A stretch of 64,000 nucleotides of DNA from Pseudoneobacillus rhizosphaerae (GCF_917563885.1 NZ_CAKJTG010000010.1:1-64000); one strand, 5' to 3'; counted from the first letter of the stretch, positions 43,104 to 52,538 are shown. The notes: a model not told the origin generated them from the sequence alone. A program made the numbers and translations.

Positions 43104-45083
43104 TCATCCTTCCGCTTTTAACTCTAATATTAGGTCACGAAGCTCTGCAGCACGTTCAAAATTAAGCGCTTTGGCTGCTTCCTTCATTTCTTTTTCCATA
43201 TCGGTGATTACTTTTTCTCGCTCTTTTTTCGTTAGCTTGCTAAGCGACTTTTCTGATTTGTATTCTTCTTGGTCCTCGGCAGCATGTGTAGCTCGTATGA
43301 CATCGCGAACGCCTTTTTGAATGGTTTGTGGAGTGATTCCGTGCTTCTCGTTATACGCTTCCTGGATTTCTCGGCGACGTTTCGTTTCACGAATGGCAAT
43401 CTCCATGGAGTTCGTCATTTTATCAGCATACATGATTACATGGCCATTTGAATTACGTGCAGCACGCCCAATGGTCTGAATAAGTGAACGCTCTGATCGC
43501 AAGAAGCCTTCTTTGTCTGCATCTAAAATTGCCACAAGCGAGACTTCAGGAATATCAAGACCTTCTCGAAGTAAGTTGATACCGATTAGAACATCATATT
43601 TTCCCAGTCGAAGGTCGCGGATAATTTCAATCCGCTCCAAGGTTTTAACTTCAGAATGTAGATATTGCACCTTTATACCGATTTCCTTGAGGTAGTCGGT
43701 TAAGTCCTCTGACATTTTTTTCGTTAACGTTGTGACTAAAACACGTTCGTTTCTCGCCACTCGGTCATGAATTTCACCAATCAGATCATCGATTTGACCT
43801 TGTATTGGACGGACATCAATATTTGGATCAAGTAATCCCGTTGGACGAATAATCTGAGGAATCATTTCTGGAGTATGTTCCAATTCATACGGTCCTGGTG
43901 TTGCTGAAACGTAAAGGATTTGATTAACATGATCTTCAAACTCATTAAAGATTAATGGTCGATTATCTAAAGCTGATGGAAGGCGGAAGCCGTGATCCAC
44001 AAGCACTCCTTTTCTGGCACGATCCCCATTATACATACCTCGAATTTGAGGCAACGTCACGTGTGATTCATCCACGACAATGAGAAAATCCTTTGGAAAA
44101 AAGTCGATGAGTGTATATGGTGTCGAGCCTTCTGGTCTAAGTGTGAGATGACGGGAATAGTTCTCGATCCCTGAGCAAAAGCCCATTTCTCTCATCATTT
44201 CTAAATCATATTTCGTGCGTTGCTCTAAACGCTGCGCTTCCAGAAGTTTTCCGTTTTCTCTTAATTCAGCTAAGCGTACCTCGAGTTCTTTTTCGATATT
44301 TTCAATCGCTACTCGAAGTTTTTCTTCCCTAGTTACGAAGTGGGACGCTGGGAAAATGGCTACATGTTGTCGTTCGCCCATAATTTCACCCGTTAAAGCA
44401 TCCACTTCACGAATTCGATCAATTTCATCACCAAAAAATTCCACGCGAATGCATTGCTCATCGCGTGAAACAGGGAAAATTTCGACCACATCTCCACGAA
44501 CACGAAATGTTCCACGTTTAAAATCAATATCGTTACGTTCATATTGGATATCAACAAGTTTATGTAAAAGCTGGTTACGTTCCACTTCCATTCCAGTTCG
44601 TAAGGATAGAACCATTTCCCGGTATTCTTCAGGAGAACCTAATCCGTAAATACAGGAAACACTAGCAATAACGATAACATCTCTTCGCTCAAGTAAAGAG
44701 GAAGTGGCTGAGTGGCGCAGCTTGTCAATTTCATCATTGACACTAGAATCCTTTTCGATAAAGGTGTCTGTTGATGGTACATAGGCCTCTGGTTGAAAAT
44801 AATCGTAATAGCTAACAAAATATTCGACTGCATTGTTTGGAAAGAATTCTTTAAACTCGCTATATAATTGTCCTGCTAATGTTTTATTGTGGGCAATAAT
44901 CAAGGTTGGCTTATTAATTTCCTGGATAACATTAGAAACAGTGAATGTTTTCCCCGTTCCGGTTGCACCAAGCAACGTTTGATGGCGTTTGCCTTCACGA
45001 AGACCTTCCAGGATTCTCTTTATTGCTTCAGGCTGATCTCCTGCTGGGGAATACTTTGACACAAGTTCAAACTGGTCTTTCAA
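43104..45083 (-). CDS. uvrB: UvrABC system protein B
   Basis: 659 residues. Helicase-like damage-verification subunit. Walker A GATGTGKT (39-46), the beta-hairpin region [12 protein letters not shown], the DEAD-like VVDESH, helicase motif VI region [10 protein letters not shown], and the C-terminal UvrC-binding coiled coil ([22 protein letters not shown]). It is upstream of uvrA, and a LexA-box-like site lies about 80 bases upstream, consistent with SOS control. Confidence 0.98.
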   Translation of the reverse strand: MKDQFELVSKYSPAGDQPEAIKRILEGLREGKRHQTLLGATGTGKTFTVSNVIQEINKPTLIIAHNKTLAGQLYSEFKEFFPNNAVEYFVSYYDYFQPEAYVPSTDTFIEKDSSVNDEIDKLRHSATSSLLERRDVIVIASVSCIYGLGSPEEYREMVLSLRTGMEVERNQLLHKLVDIQYERNDIDFKRGTFRVRGDVVEIFPVSRDEQCIRVEFFGDEIDRIREVDALTGEIMGERQHVAIFPASHFVTREEKLRVAIENIEKELEVRLAELRENGKLLEAQRLEQRTKYDLEMMREMGFCSGIENYSRHLTLRPEGSTPYTLIDFFPKDFLIVVDESHVTLPQIRGMYNGDRARKGVLVDHGFRLPSALDNRPLIFNEFEDHVNQILYVSATPGPYELEHTPEMIPQIIRPTGLLDPNIDVRPIQGQIDDLIGEIHDRVARNERVLVTTLTKKMSEDLTDYLKEIGIKVQYLHSEVKTLERIEIIRDLRLGKYDVLIGINLLREGLDIPEVSLVAILDADKEGFLRSERSLIQTIGRAARNSNGHVIMYADKMTNSMEIAIRETKRRREIQEAYNEKHGITPQTIQKGVRDVIRATHAAEDQEEYKSEKSLSKLTKKEREKVITDMEKEMKEAAKALNFERAAELRDLILELKAEG

Positions 45084-45162
45084 CGAATAAGCCTCCAGTA
45101 CAGTTTAATTAAGATTCTATCATCATTTTACCACAAAGCATCCAAAACAAACCAACATTATG

Positions 45163-45176
45163 CGAACTGATATTCG
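45163..45176. promoter_or_regulatory. LexA (DinR)-box candidate upstream of uvrB
   Basis: CGAACTGATATTCG matches the Bacillus SOS box (CGAAC-N4-GTTCG) with one mismatch in the right half. It lies 80 bases upstream of uvrB, which is an SOS gene in B. subtilis. Confidence 0.55.
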
Positions 45177-45256
45177 TTTTTTTTTTGAATTGAAGTAGGT
45201 AAGAGGGATTTTTTTATTAAAGAGAAGAGCCTGGCGATTGAACTCGACAGGCCCTT

Positions 45257-45496
45257 TTATGCATCTCGTCTCGTTTTCGGCTTCATTTTAGCTGCAAGCC
45301 AAAATCCAACTGTTAAGGAGAAGGAATCTACGATAATTAGTGAAGGTGTATTCGTATAGCCCTTATATACTGATGCGGCAATGAGAGCAACCGTTAAGAC
45401 AAGTCCAATGACCCGATTATAGGTTACACGAGTAAAAAAGATAACAAGAAATCCTGGAAGAAATAAACCAGATAAATGACGAATAATTTCAATCAT
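45257..45496 (-). CDS. csbA: CsbA-like membrane protein
   Basis: 79 residues, two to three membrane segments (LSGLFLPGFLVIFFT, VIGLVLTVALIAASVY, IIVDSFSLTVGFWLA) and a basic C-terminus. Similar in length and placement, just upstream of uvrB-uvrA, to B. subtilis CsbA, a sigma-B-controlled stress protein of unknown activity. No sigma-B promoter could be picked with confidence. Confidence 0.85.
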   Translation of the reverse strand: MIEIIRHLSGLFLPGFLVIFFTRVTYNRVIGLVLTVALIAASVYKGYTNTPSLIIVDSFSLTVGFWLAAKMKPKTRRDA

Positions 45497-45580
45497 GATC
45501 CTACTCCTAAATTGGCATTTGAATTTCTATAGTTATAGGCGTTAAAACTATTTTAACTATAGTTGAAAGTGAGTTTCTAA

Positions 45581-45674
45581 GGCTCTTTTCGTAAACTTTG
45601 TTGCTATTATTTCTTAAAGACAAACAAAACAAAGAAATAACACAGGCTAACTTATTACAATGACGAAAAGATGC
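45581..45674. mobile_element. MITE-like element, copy 1
   Basis: 94 bases with imperfect inverted ends: GGCTCTTTTCGT on the left, and GGCATCTTTTCGT read inwards from the right. Inner stretches TATTATTTC and GAAATAAC also pair. The first 25 bases are nearly identical to the left end of the element at 55151-55258. It lies between csbA and the CDF gene. No ORF inside, so it would have to be moved by a transposase elsewhere. Confidence 0.55.
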
Positions 45675-45766
45675 CCCGAAGCCTTAATAAATACGGGTTA
45701 AGACAATGTTCGAAAAGCATCAATATGTGCGAAAACAGCCATATCTAAAAAAGATTCTATATTCTT

Positions 45767-46699
45767 CTAGTTACACGACCCATGAGGATTTGGGCAGCCA
45801 TTTTCTGCTCGTTCCACTTGAATGGTGCTATGTTCAATCCCAAAATCATCATGAAGTAGCTTTTGGGCTCTTTTTAAAACATCATCATGATTCCCTATTT
45901 CTGTAATGGCTAAGTGACAGCTTAAAACAGGATATCCCGATGTGATCGTCCAAATGTGCAGATCATGAAGCTCATTGACTGCGGGAATTTTCAACAGGGC
46001 TTCTTTAACTTTATCGATATCAAGCTGTGTTGGAGCCCCTTCCATTAATACGTGGAAAGATTCCTTTGTGACGCGATAGCCGCTGACTAAAACGAGAGCT
46101 GCTACAATTACGCTAGCCAATGGATCCGCCCAGCCCCAGCCAAAAACCATAATAAGAATGGCCGCGATAATTGCACCAAAGGATCCAAGCATATCTCCAA
46201 AGACGTGAAGCAAAGCGCTACGAACATTTAAGTTCTCTTTATCGCCCTTCATCAAAATCATTGCTGCGACGATGTTGACAATCAGTCCAATCGAAGAAAT
46301 GACGAGCATGCCCGTACTTTGAACGGATGGCGGGGCTAAGAAGCGGTGATAGGCTTCAAAGGATATATATAGGGCAATTAGAATTAATGTCAAACCATTC
46401 AGTGCGGCAGCAATAATTTCAAACCGTTTAAATCCATAGGTTTTATTTTTCGTTACTTGTTTTTCTCCTAATTTCAAAGCAAAAAAACTTAATCCTAACG
46501 CTACTGCATCACTTAGCATATGTCCAGCATCTGACAATAAGGCTAAGCTATTTGTAAGAACTCCTCCAATCACTTCAACGATCATAAAGGAACTAATTAA
46601 TAAAAACGACCAAAATAGTGCAGTTTTGTTCGTTGAATGATGGTGGTGATGGCCATGACCATGACCGTGATCATGCGAATGGTGATGATGGTGACCCAT
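45767..46699 (-). CDS. czcD: Cation diffusion facilitator metal exporter (CzcD-like)
   Basis: 310 residues, six membrane helices. It begins with a metal-binding His tail (GHHHHHSHDHGHGHGHHHHH). Helix two has LLSDAGHMLSDAVAL and helix five has LLHVFGDMLGSFGAI, each with the HxxxD metal pair of zinc/cobalt/cadmium-type CDF proteins. The C-terminal cytoplasmic domain follows (LHDLHIWTITSGYPVLSCHL). It exports Zn2+ and related ions by antiport. Cotranscribed with the upstream CadC-type repressor, with one dispersed repeat between. Confidence 0.93.
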   Translation of the reverse strand: MGHHHHHSHDHGHGHGHHHHHSTNKTALFWSFLLISSFMIVEVIGGVLTNSLALLSDAGHMLSDAVALGLSFFALKLGEKQVTKNKTYGFKRFEIIAAALNGLTLILIALYISFEAYHRFLAPPSVQSTGMLVISSIGLIVNIVAAMILMKGDKENLNVRSALLHVFGDMLGSFGAIIAAILIMVFGWGWADPLASVIVAALVLVSGYRVTKESFHVLMEGAPTQLDIDKVKEALLKIPAVNELHDLHIWTITSGYPVLSCHLAITEIGNHDDVLKRAQKLLHDDFGIEHSTIQVERAENGCPNPHGSCN

Positions 46700-46721
46700 A
46701 AAATATTCCTCCCTTTGTTAT

Positions 46722-46782
46722 CGACGCTTTAACGCGGTGCATAGACGGGGGACAGTCCCCCAGTGCTTTAATGCGGTAGAGC
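46722..46782. repeat. Dispersed GGGACTGTCCC-family repeat, copy 6
   Basis: CGCTTTAACGCGG, then the core GGGGGACAGTCCCCC (46747-46761), then GTGCTTTAATGCGG. It lies between the metal sensor gene and czcD, inside their presumed operon. Confidence 0.85.
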
Positions 46783-46786
46783 GAAT

Positions 46787-47167
46787 TTATTGTTTGGTCT
46801 GTGCCGGGTGGTGCAGATGTTCATGATGGGTAAAGGCTAGGTCAATGAGCTGGCGAACGTGTTCATCATCTAAGGAATAGTAAACGAGTTTTCCTTCTTT
46901 GCGAAATTTAGCGAGCCCTAAGTGATGTAAATGTCTTAAGTGATGTGATGCAGTGGCTGTTGTAGCACCTACAATATTTGCGACATCACAGACACAAAGC
47001 TCCTTTTCTAGCGAAAGTGCATAGGCAATCTTCATTCTCGTTTCGTCTGATAATGCTTTAAATAGCTTTGCCACATCGATTATACAGTTTGAATTTAGCT
47101 TCTTTTGAATAGATGCTACTTTATCTTCATCAACGCAGTTGACTTCACACATATTTAAGTCTTTCAA
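46787..47167 (-). CDS. CadC-type ArsR-family metal-sensing repressor
   Basis: 126 residues if read from TTG 47167, which has GAGGTGAT at good spacing. Counting from there, cysteines fall at 7, 11, 58 and 60 (ELCVCDVA). These are exactly the four ligands of the Cd/Pb/Zn site of plasmid pI258 CadC, which supports this start. Asp101, His103 and His114 with His117 would form the second, CzrA-like site. The DNA-reading helix is TATASHHLRHL. It should repress itself and czcD and release DNA on binding metal. A matching operator pair lies upstream. Confidence 0.88.
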   Translation of the reverse strand: MKDLNMCEVNCVDEDKVASIQKKLNSNCIIDVAKLFKALSDETRMKIAYALSLEKELCVCDVANIVGATTATASHHLRHLHHLGLAKFRKEGKLVYYSLDDEHVRQLIDLAFTHHEHLHHPAQTKQ

Positions 47168-47211
47168 CGCTATCACCTCAATTAATTTGATGGACTACTC
47201 CTACATTATTG

Positions 47212-47262
47212 TTCAAATGTTCGTTTGAATATATAATATTCAAATACAGGTTTGAGTGTCAA
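47212..47262 (-). promoter_or_regulatory. Promoter with two CadC-type operators
   Basis: On the minus strand the promoter is TTGACA (47262-47257), an 18-base spacer and TATTAT (47238-47233). Palindrome CTCAAA-N6-TTTGAA (47256-47239) exactly fills the spacer. A second, TTCAAA-N6-TTTGAA (47229-47212), lies at the predicted start. Both match ArsR/CadC-type operators, so the repressor would block polymerase binding. Confidence 0.8.
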
Positions 47263-47364
47263 TATTTTTTTTACAACAATGGAAAAATTGAGAAAACTAA
47301 AGTATAATTAGGAAAAATTTTGTCAATTTATGTTTGGCGCATTAAGGGATTAGGAGTGGAAAAA

Positions 47365-48930
47365 GTGGATCAAAGGTCAAAAATCTTACAATATCTAAAC
47401 TATGTAACGGAGACTAATGGTACATTAATCCTGCACATTTTTTGTGTCTTCATTGGGATTCGTGTCTTTTTTGAAATGAATTCGATGAATCATAGACTTT
47501 TGGCCATCACTTTTTTAATTGTCTTTTTGTTATCATCCTTTTTTAAAAAAAGAACTCTTGTATTCTATCCTTTCATATCCGCTTCCATACTACTTTTCAC
47601 CCTTATTACCATTTTTGCTAAAATGGATTTCTTTACCCTTCTTTCACTTGCAAACAATTTCCTAATCGTCGCTGCCTTTCTTTTTCCAAATCCATTTACA
47701 ATTGTCCTTGTTGGCGGGGTTTTTACTAGTTTACTATTAACCTATCAGGATAGTTTGTCTTTGTATTTTATTAAAGGTAGTGTCGTAGGACTTGTAATTA
47801 ATACCATTTTCTATTCATTATTTGCCTATCTAATTAGATATTTGTATAAGAAAAAAGGAGAATTACAGGAAAGTGAAAAAAACAATCAGCTGTTATTAAG
47901 CTTGCTACCTAACCCGTTATTCATCCATCAAGAAGGTGTGATGGTCTTTATTAATCAAGAAGGGCTCAGGTTAATCGGAGCAAAAAATATAAAAGACTTA
48001 AAGGATAAATCGATTTTTCAGTTTGTCAAACCAGACTACCATAATGCAATTAGAGACCGAATTGACGCAACTTTTTTGTCTGAAAAATCAACTACTCCCT
48101 TTCAAATAAAAATTTCCAACCTAAATCAAGAGGTTTTCGATATCGAGACAACCGGAATAGCGATCAAATACCAAGGCAAACCTGCTATTTTAACGATTGT
48201 ACGTGACATTACCGCTATTAAAAATCAAACGGACGAGTTAATTAGAAAATCCGACAAGCTTTCCTTAGTCGGACAGCTTGCTGCGGGAATTGCTCATGAA
48301 ATTCGTAACCCTCTCACCTCATTAAGAGGTTTTATTCAGCTGCTACAATATAAATCAGAGGATAATAAGGATTATTGTGGTATTATGCTCTCGGAACTGG
48401 ATCGAATTAATTTAATTGTTGGCGAATTTTTAATTTTAGCTAAGCCACATATGGTTCAATTCAATGACAGAGATATTAATCAAATTATTCGACACGTTTT
48501 AACCTTAATTGGCACACAAGCGATTATCAATAATATTCATCTTGACCATAAACTAGCCGATGAGCTTCCTACTATATCCTGCGAAGAAAACCAATTAAAG
48601 CAGGTTATTATTAATTTAATCAAAAATGCGATTGAAGCAATGCCAAACGGAGGCACGATAACGGTGGAAACAGGGATGCACGATGAGAATCATCTGTATA
48701 TTAGAGTAACGGACGAAGGAAATGGAATTTCAAAAGAAATGCTTGATAAGCTCGGTGAACCCTTCTACACCACTAAGGATCACGGCACTGGCTTAGGCTT
48801 GATGGTTTGCTATAAAATTATTGAAAATCATCTAGGGGAACTTAAGGTCCAAAGTGAAATAAACCAAGGAACCACTTTTGAAATTATCTTAAAAACCTCC
48901 ATTTCTAATAAAGAATTAGTAACTTCATAA
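47365..48930 (+). CDS. Membrane PAS sensor histidine kinase
   Basis: 521 residues from GTG 47365 (AGGAG eight bases upstream). About six hydrophobic helices at 15-160, a PAS domain at about 175-290 (LLPNPLFIHQEGVMVFINQEG, with AILTIVRDITAI), then HisKA with phospho-His in AAGIAHEIRNPLTSLRG and HATPase with NLIKNAIEAMP, VTDEGNGI and GTGLGLMV. The HEIRNPLTSLRGF motif is the kind seen in sporulation kinases KinA-E that phosphorylate Spo0F. No response regulator gene is adjacent, which also fits a phosphorelay orphan kinase. The sporulation role is inference. Confidence 0.85.
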   Translation: MDQRSKILQYLNYVTETNGTLILHIFCVFIGIRVFFEMNSMNHRLLAITFLIVFLLSSFFKKRTLVFYPFISASILLFTLITIFAKMDFFTLLSLANNFLIVAAFLFPNPFTIVLVGGVFTSLLLTYQDSLSLYFIKGSVVGLVINTIFYSLFAYLIRYLYKKKGELQESEKNNQLLLSLLPNPLFIHQEGVMVFINQEGLRLIGAKNIKDLKDKSIFQFVKPDYHNAIRDRIDATFLSEKSTTPFQIKISNLNQEVFDIETTGIAIKYQGKPAILTIVRDITAIKNQTDELIRKSDKLSLVGQLAAGIAHEIRNPLTSLRGFIQLLQYKSEDNKDYCGIMLSELDRINLIVGEFLILAKPHMVQFNDRDINQIIRHVLTLIGTQAIINNIHLDHKLADELPTISCEENQLKQVIINLIKNAIEAMPNGGTITVETGMHDENHLYIRVTDEGNGISKEMLDKLGEPFYTTKDHGTGLGLMVCYKIIENHLGELKVQSEINQGTTFEIILKTSISNKELVTS

Positions 48931-48946
48931 TAGTTTACTAATAATG

Positions 48947-49092
48947 CGTGGATAAGTATGTGGATAATCGACAGATTTTTGTGGGTAAGTATTAATGATA
49001 CGTGGATAACGTTAACTTTCCTGTGGACAATAGACTTAAACTACTAGAATAACTGTTGATAACCAGAGATATCCACAAAAACCTGTTGATAT
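48947..49092. promoter_or_regulatory. Cluster of eight DnaA boxes
   Basis: Matches to TTATNCACA on the minus strand: 48947 (8/9), 48959 (9/9), 48980 (8/9), 49001 (8/9), 49022 (8/9), 49054 (8/9) and 49084 (7/9); one plus-strand box at 49069 (8/9). Four successive boxes start exactly 21 bases apart (48959, 48980, 49001, 49022), about two helix turns, with the next 32 bases on. The stretch has no gene. B. subtilis has chromosomal DnaA-box clusters away from oriC that titrate DnaA or control genes; this is a candidate of that kind. Confidence 0.8.
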
Positions 49093-49120
49093 CCATGTTA
49101 ATAAGTTTAATTTTCAAAAA

Positions 49121-49175
49121 ATAATAAGACTGATTCCTGCTGCCCTTGTTGGCAACTTCGAATCAGCCTTATTTG
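49121..49175 (-). terminator. Terminator between the kinase and minJ
   Basis: AATAAGGCTGATTC pairs with GAATCAGTCTTATT around a long loop and is followed on the minus strand by ATTTTTTGAAAA. The plus strand also has a T-rich tail, so it likely serves both convergent genes. Confidence 0.75.
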
Positions 49176-49208
49176 ATTTCATTAGTCAGTAGCAAAAACG
49201 AATGATTG

Positions 49209-50414
49209 TTACACTGCCTCATTTCCCCATTTTTCCTGATCAGATACAAATAGGACACCGAGTTCATGGTGCTCGCCTTCATATAATGCCCGTCCAACAA
49301 AACGAATTTGTCCGTTAATGTCGATGACCTCTAGCTTACATTGGGCTCGATTCCGAACTAAGCCTTCATAAAAATGAGATTCATTGTAAACCTTTGTTCC
49401 GTTAACTTTAGTAATTAATTCCCCTACCTTCAGCCCCATCTTTTCAGCTGGTGAATCAGGTAACACATCTAAAATCATCACACCATTGTCTCTCTTCGAA
49501 AAATAAACAGGTGCATTTTCTTCTGAAACTCGCTGTTGTATCGTAATGGCTTCACGACCAATCATAGCTAATGCTACCACAATGATTGTTGCTAGCGGAA
49601 ACCAAAAACCAGTGATGGCTAAAGCCGTTGTGACCACTCCTAGTTTAATTACTTTTTTACCTAAACGTTTGACAGCCTCTTTCGGGAGCTGAGCCAGAAT
49701 TTGCTGATGAAAACCAATTGCAAAAGGTACTAGTAATATGGAATAGGATTCTCCACCAATGGAAAATATCGGCCACCAGTCAAAGGGGAGTGAAAGTGAT
49801 TCACCTGGAATAAGAAGCAACATTGGGACGGCCCAAATTCGTTTTGCTTCATGGATCCCAACCCATTGTCCACGTTTACTTTTTAATAGCTTCGGCGAGG
49901 TAGCAGTTGAACCATTCCGGACAATTAATATTCCCTCTATAATGATGAGGGTGGTCAAGAAAATACCGATGGCTGGGTAGATTTTTTCATCTAAGCCCAC
50001 GAATGCATTTGAGAAAAATGGGATAGGTAGAGTTCTTCCAGCAGCAAAAATTAATGCAAAAAAACTTGCCCCAATAATATAGGCTGGTGAGAGCACTCTT
50101 ATCTTTGTGGTTGCACTCAATAAGAACGAGAACAACACGAATAGCAAGACTGCCCCAAGGGGAATGACTAGACCAACTGCTATCGTTACGATAGAGGCAA
50201 CAAGTCCAAGGACAACTCCTAGTGGAAAAAGCTGACGGAGCTCAAAGTAAGCATCTTGTACACGTACGTGGAAATTTCTTCTCTCCCTCTTAACACGTGC
50301 AACTCCAAGTACCGCCGCTAAAAAGAACAAATAATAGAATAACGGATTCCAAAACATCTTTCCCACGCCACCAAGCAAAGCCCACAGCCAATCCTGAACC
50401 ATCTCCATACCCAT
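49209..50414 (-). CDS. minJ: Division-site protein MinJ-like (PDZ)
   Basis: About 401 residues from ATG 50414 (AGAAGGTGG upstream); 50408 is also possible, and the frame to 50492 is not used. About eight membrane helices (YYLFFLAAVLGVA, FPLGVVLGLVASIVTIAVGLVIPLG and so on), followed by a C-terminal PDZ domain (MILDVLPDSPAEKMGLKVGELITKVNGTKV). MinJ links DivIVA to MinD at the division site in B. subtilis. Its position downstream of ctpB, with ftsEX nearby, matches B. subtilis yvjD. Confidence 0.87.
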   Translation of the reverse strand: MGMEMVQDWLWALLGGVGKMFWNPLFYYLFFLAAVLGVARVKRERRNFHVRVQDAYFELRQLFPLGVVLGLVASIVTIAVGLVIPLGAVLLFVLFSFLLSATTKIRVLSPAYIIGASFFALIFAAGRTLPIPFFSNAFVGLDEKIYPAIGIFLTTLIIIEGILIVRNGSTATSPKLLKSKRGQWVGIHEAKRIWAVPMLLLIPGESLSLPFDWWPIFSIGGESYSILLVPFAIGFHQQILAQLPKEAVKRLGKKVIKLGVVTTALAITGFWFPLATIIVVALAMIGREAITIQQRVSEENAPVYFSKRDNGVMILDVLPDSPAEKMGLKVGELITKVNGTKVYNESHFYEGLVRNRAQCKLEVIDINGQIRFVGRALYEGEHHELGVLFVSDQEKWGNEAV

Positions 50415-50502
50415 CCACCTTCTCTCTTTATCAAAAATCCCTACAAATCTATTAATTCCTATTCTACCAAATAATTGGAGGACAGTCGACAATAGATATA
50501 GT

Positions 50503-50558
50503 AGTAAAGGCTTTAATGCGTTGAAGTACTCGGGGACTGTCCCTCAGCACTGCAACGC
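50503..50558. repeat. Dispersed GGGACTGTCCC-family repeat, copy 7
   Basis: GGCTTTAATGCGTTGAAG, then the core GGGGACTGTCCC (50532-50543), then CACTGCAACGC. It lies between minJ and ctpB, upstream of minJ. Confidence 0.8.
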
Positions 50559-50593
50559 AAAAAAGCATTGAAGTCTGGCTTCGATGCTTTTTT
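50559..50593 (-). terminator. Terminator of ctpB
   Basis: AAAAAAGCATCGAAG pairs with CTTCAATGCTTTTTT across a short loop on the minus strand, giving a symmetrical, probably bidirectional terminator just past the ctpB stop. Confidence 0.8.
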
Positions 50594-50601
50594 GTGTTTG
50601 G

Positions 50602-52074
50602 TTATTTTAGGTCTGATGCTGCGACTGCGGCTAGTTTTAAGGCTGTTTGAAGCTGTAAGTCGTTTTCTTCTTTGCGAACCGCTTTAATGACTTCTGCTTC
50701 AAGTGATTCCGCTGTTTTCTTGTCAATTTCACCCGTAGGATTTAATGTATGCTGACGTTGGAAGGCTTTAACAGAGAGCTCCGTCCGGCTGTTAAAGTAA
50801 CCGTCCAAGCGTCCTGGGTCATAGCCTAATCCTTTTAATATCGTCTGAGCATTTTTCACCTGCTCATTATTCATGTCAATTTTCAACGGCTTCTCTATTT
50901 GGAGCGGATGTGCCTGATATAACTCTGATTGTTTCACTTCAATATCAGGTTTGACACCCTGCTTGTGAATCCAGTTCCCATCTGGGGTTAACCATTTAAA
51001 CAACGTCAGTTTGATATTGCTACCATCGCCCATCGGCACTGCTTGCTGGACTGTGCCTTTTCCAAATGTTGTTTCCCCAATCACCTGATAACCTTGTGCT
51101 TCCTTTAAAGCGCCAGCCAAAATCTCCGATGCAGAAGCACTTCCTTTATCCACAAGCACGACAATTGGATAATCCTTTTCTCTCTTTAACGAAGAAAAAT
51201 AGCGCTTTTTCTCACCATCACGCATTTCAATCTGCACATAAGGCTTTTTTTCTGTAACAAGCTCTTTTAAAATTTCCTCGACACTGGATAATAATCCACC
51301 AGGATTGCCACGCACATCTATTACTAGTCCCTCAATTTCATCCTTCTCTAATTCCTTTAGCTGCTTTTTAAAATCTTCAGCTGTATTTTCAGAAAAAGAG
51401 GTAAGCTCTAAGTAGCCAATTTTTTCACCATTTTCCATTTTGACAGCTGAATGAACTGTTTCAACTGGAATTTCATCACGCTTAATGTTTACTGTAATCG
51501 GTTCCTTTAATCCAGATCTTAAAATTTCTAATTTTACGGTTGTTCCTTTTTTGCCTCGAATTTTTAAAGTCGCTTCATATAAATCCAGTCCTTCGACAGA
51601 AGTATCATCTACTTTAATGATTTGATCATTTGGCTTCACACCTGCTTTTTCCGCTGGCGAATTTTTAAATGGAGATACAATGATGATTTTTCCATCGGAT
51701 TCACTTACCTCAGCCCCTATTCCTTCAAAAGAAGAATCTAGAGAATCGGAAAACTGCTTGGCGGTATTTTGATCCATGTATACCGAATACGGGTCATCTA
51801 ATGTGGTAAGCATACCTTTAATGGCCCCTTCTATCAGTTGTTTTTCACCAACCTTTTCTACATAACGCTGCAGGATAAGGTCATATGCCTGTTCTACCTT
51901 TGCTAAAGTTGTATGATTGGTCCCTTCCGTTAAAGTTACCCCAGGTAATTTACCGGTATGTTGCTCTAGCTCTGATGGGGACTTGTAATCCAGCCACTTC
52001 ATTCCGATATACGTTCCACCTGCACCGGTAATGAGCGAGCCAGACATAAGTATCGCTAGCCATTTACGATTCAT
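50602..52074 (-). CDS. ctpB: C-terminal processing peptidase CtpB
   Basis: 490 residues, S41 family. One N-terminal membrane helix (8-28) anchors it. The PDZ domain is at about 110-200 (FEGIGAEVSESDG, PAEKAGVKPNDQIIKV). The peptidase domain follows, with the Ser in GSASASEI (311-318) and Lys339 in TFGKGTVQQ, and a C-terminal peptidoglycan-binding domain (ILKGLGYDPGRLDGYFNSRTELSVKAFQ). In B. subtilis sporulation CtpB cleaves SpoIVFA and SpoIVB-linked targets to activate sigma K signalling. It is next to minJ and near ftsEX, as in B. subtilis. Confidence 0.95.
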   Translation of the reverse strand: MNRKWLAILMSGSLITGAGGTYIGMKWLDYKSPSELEQHTGKLPGVTLTEGTNHTTLAKVEQAYDLILQRYVEKVGEKQLIEGAIKGMLTTLDDPYSVYMDQNTAKQFSDSLDSSFEGIGAEVSESDGKIIIVSPFKNSPAEKAGVKPNDQIIKVDDTSVEGLDLYEATLKIRGKKGTTVKLEILRSGLKEPITVNIKRDEIPVETVHSAVKMENGEKIGYLELTSFSENTAEDFKKQLKELEKDEIEGLVIDVRGNPGGLLSSVEEILKELVTEKKPYVQIEMRDGEKKRYFSSLKREKDYPIVVLVDKGSASASEILAGALKEAQGYQVIGETTFGKGTVQQAVPMGDGSNIKLTLFKWLTPDGNWIHKQGVKPDIEVKQSELYQAHPLQIEKPLKIDMNNEQVKNAQTILKGLGYDPGRLDGYFNSRTELSVKAFQRQHTLNPTGEIDKKTAESLEAEVIKAVRKEENDLQLQTALKLAAVAASDLK

Positions 52075-52334
52075 CGTTTTCCTCCTCCTGAAATGCTCCC
52101 TTAGGCTGTTTCTCTCTATTCGTCACGACACAACCAATTTCCTTAGGTATGTAGCCGAAAATGTAAGACGTATGTCTCGATTATTAACATATATGATTAA
52201 AATGGACGAGTTATTCTAAAAGTGATAAATTCGCCATTTTAAATTCCAGTATTTGTAACCTCATATTTAATAAACAATAGTGCAATACTACTTAAAGTAG
52301 TTAATAAACTTTTTTGAAGGAAGGTATTATCCAT

Positions 52335-52538
52335 ATGACAGTTGCATCTGATGTAAAAACAACATTAGCTGGATTAAAAAGTGCTCAAGCAAGTTTAGAA
52401 ACATTCTCCTTATCGACAGAAAATCAATCAGCAAAGCAATTATATCAAACGGCAGCACAACAAACACAGGCGATTATTGACACGATTGAACCTCGTCTGC
52501 AAGAAATTGAACAAGAAGAACCTCAGTATAAACAATAA
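52335..52538 (+). CDS. DUF1657 small protein A
   Basis: 67 residues from ATG 52335 (GAAGGAAGG upstream). Begins MTVASDVKTTLAGLKSAQASLE, then FSLSTENQSAKQLYQTAAQQTQ and ends EEPQYKQ, the DUF1657 pattern: a short helical protein. DUF1657 proteins accompany spoVA-2mob operons that raise spore heat resistance in bacilli. Here it is first in a three-gene set with another DUF1657 gene and a DUF421-DUF1657 membrane protein. No direct function known. Confidence 0.85.
   Translation: MTVASDVKTTLAGLKSAQASLETFSLSTENQSAKQLYQTAAQQTQAIIDTIEPRLQEIEQEEPQYKQ

Noticed and set aside
52240-52334. Possible sigma G promoter (CAATACTA-like -10) before the DUF1657 genes
   Set aside because: The -10-like sequence is near the sigma G pattern, but the -35 (CTCATA) fits poorly, so I do not list it as a feature.
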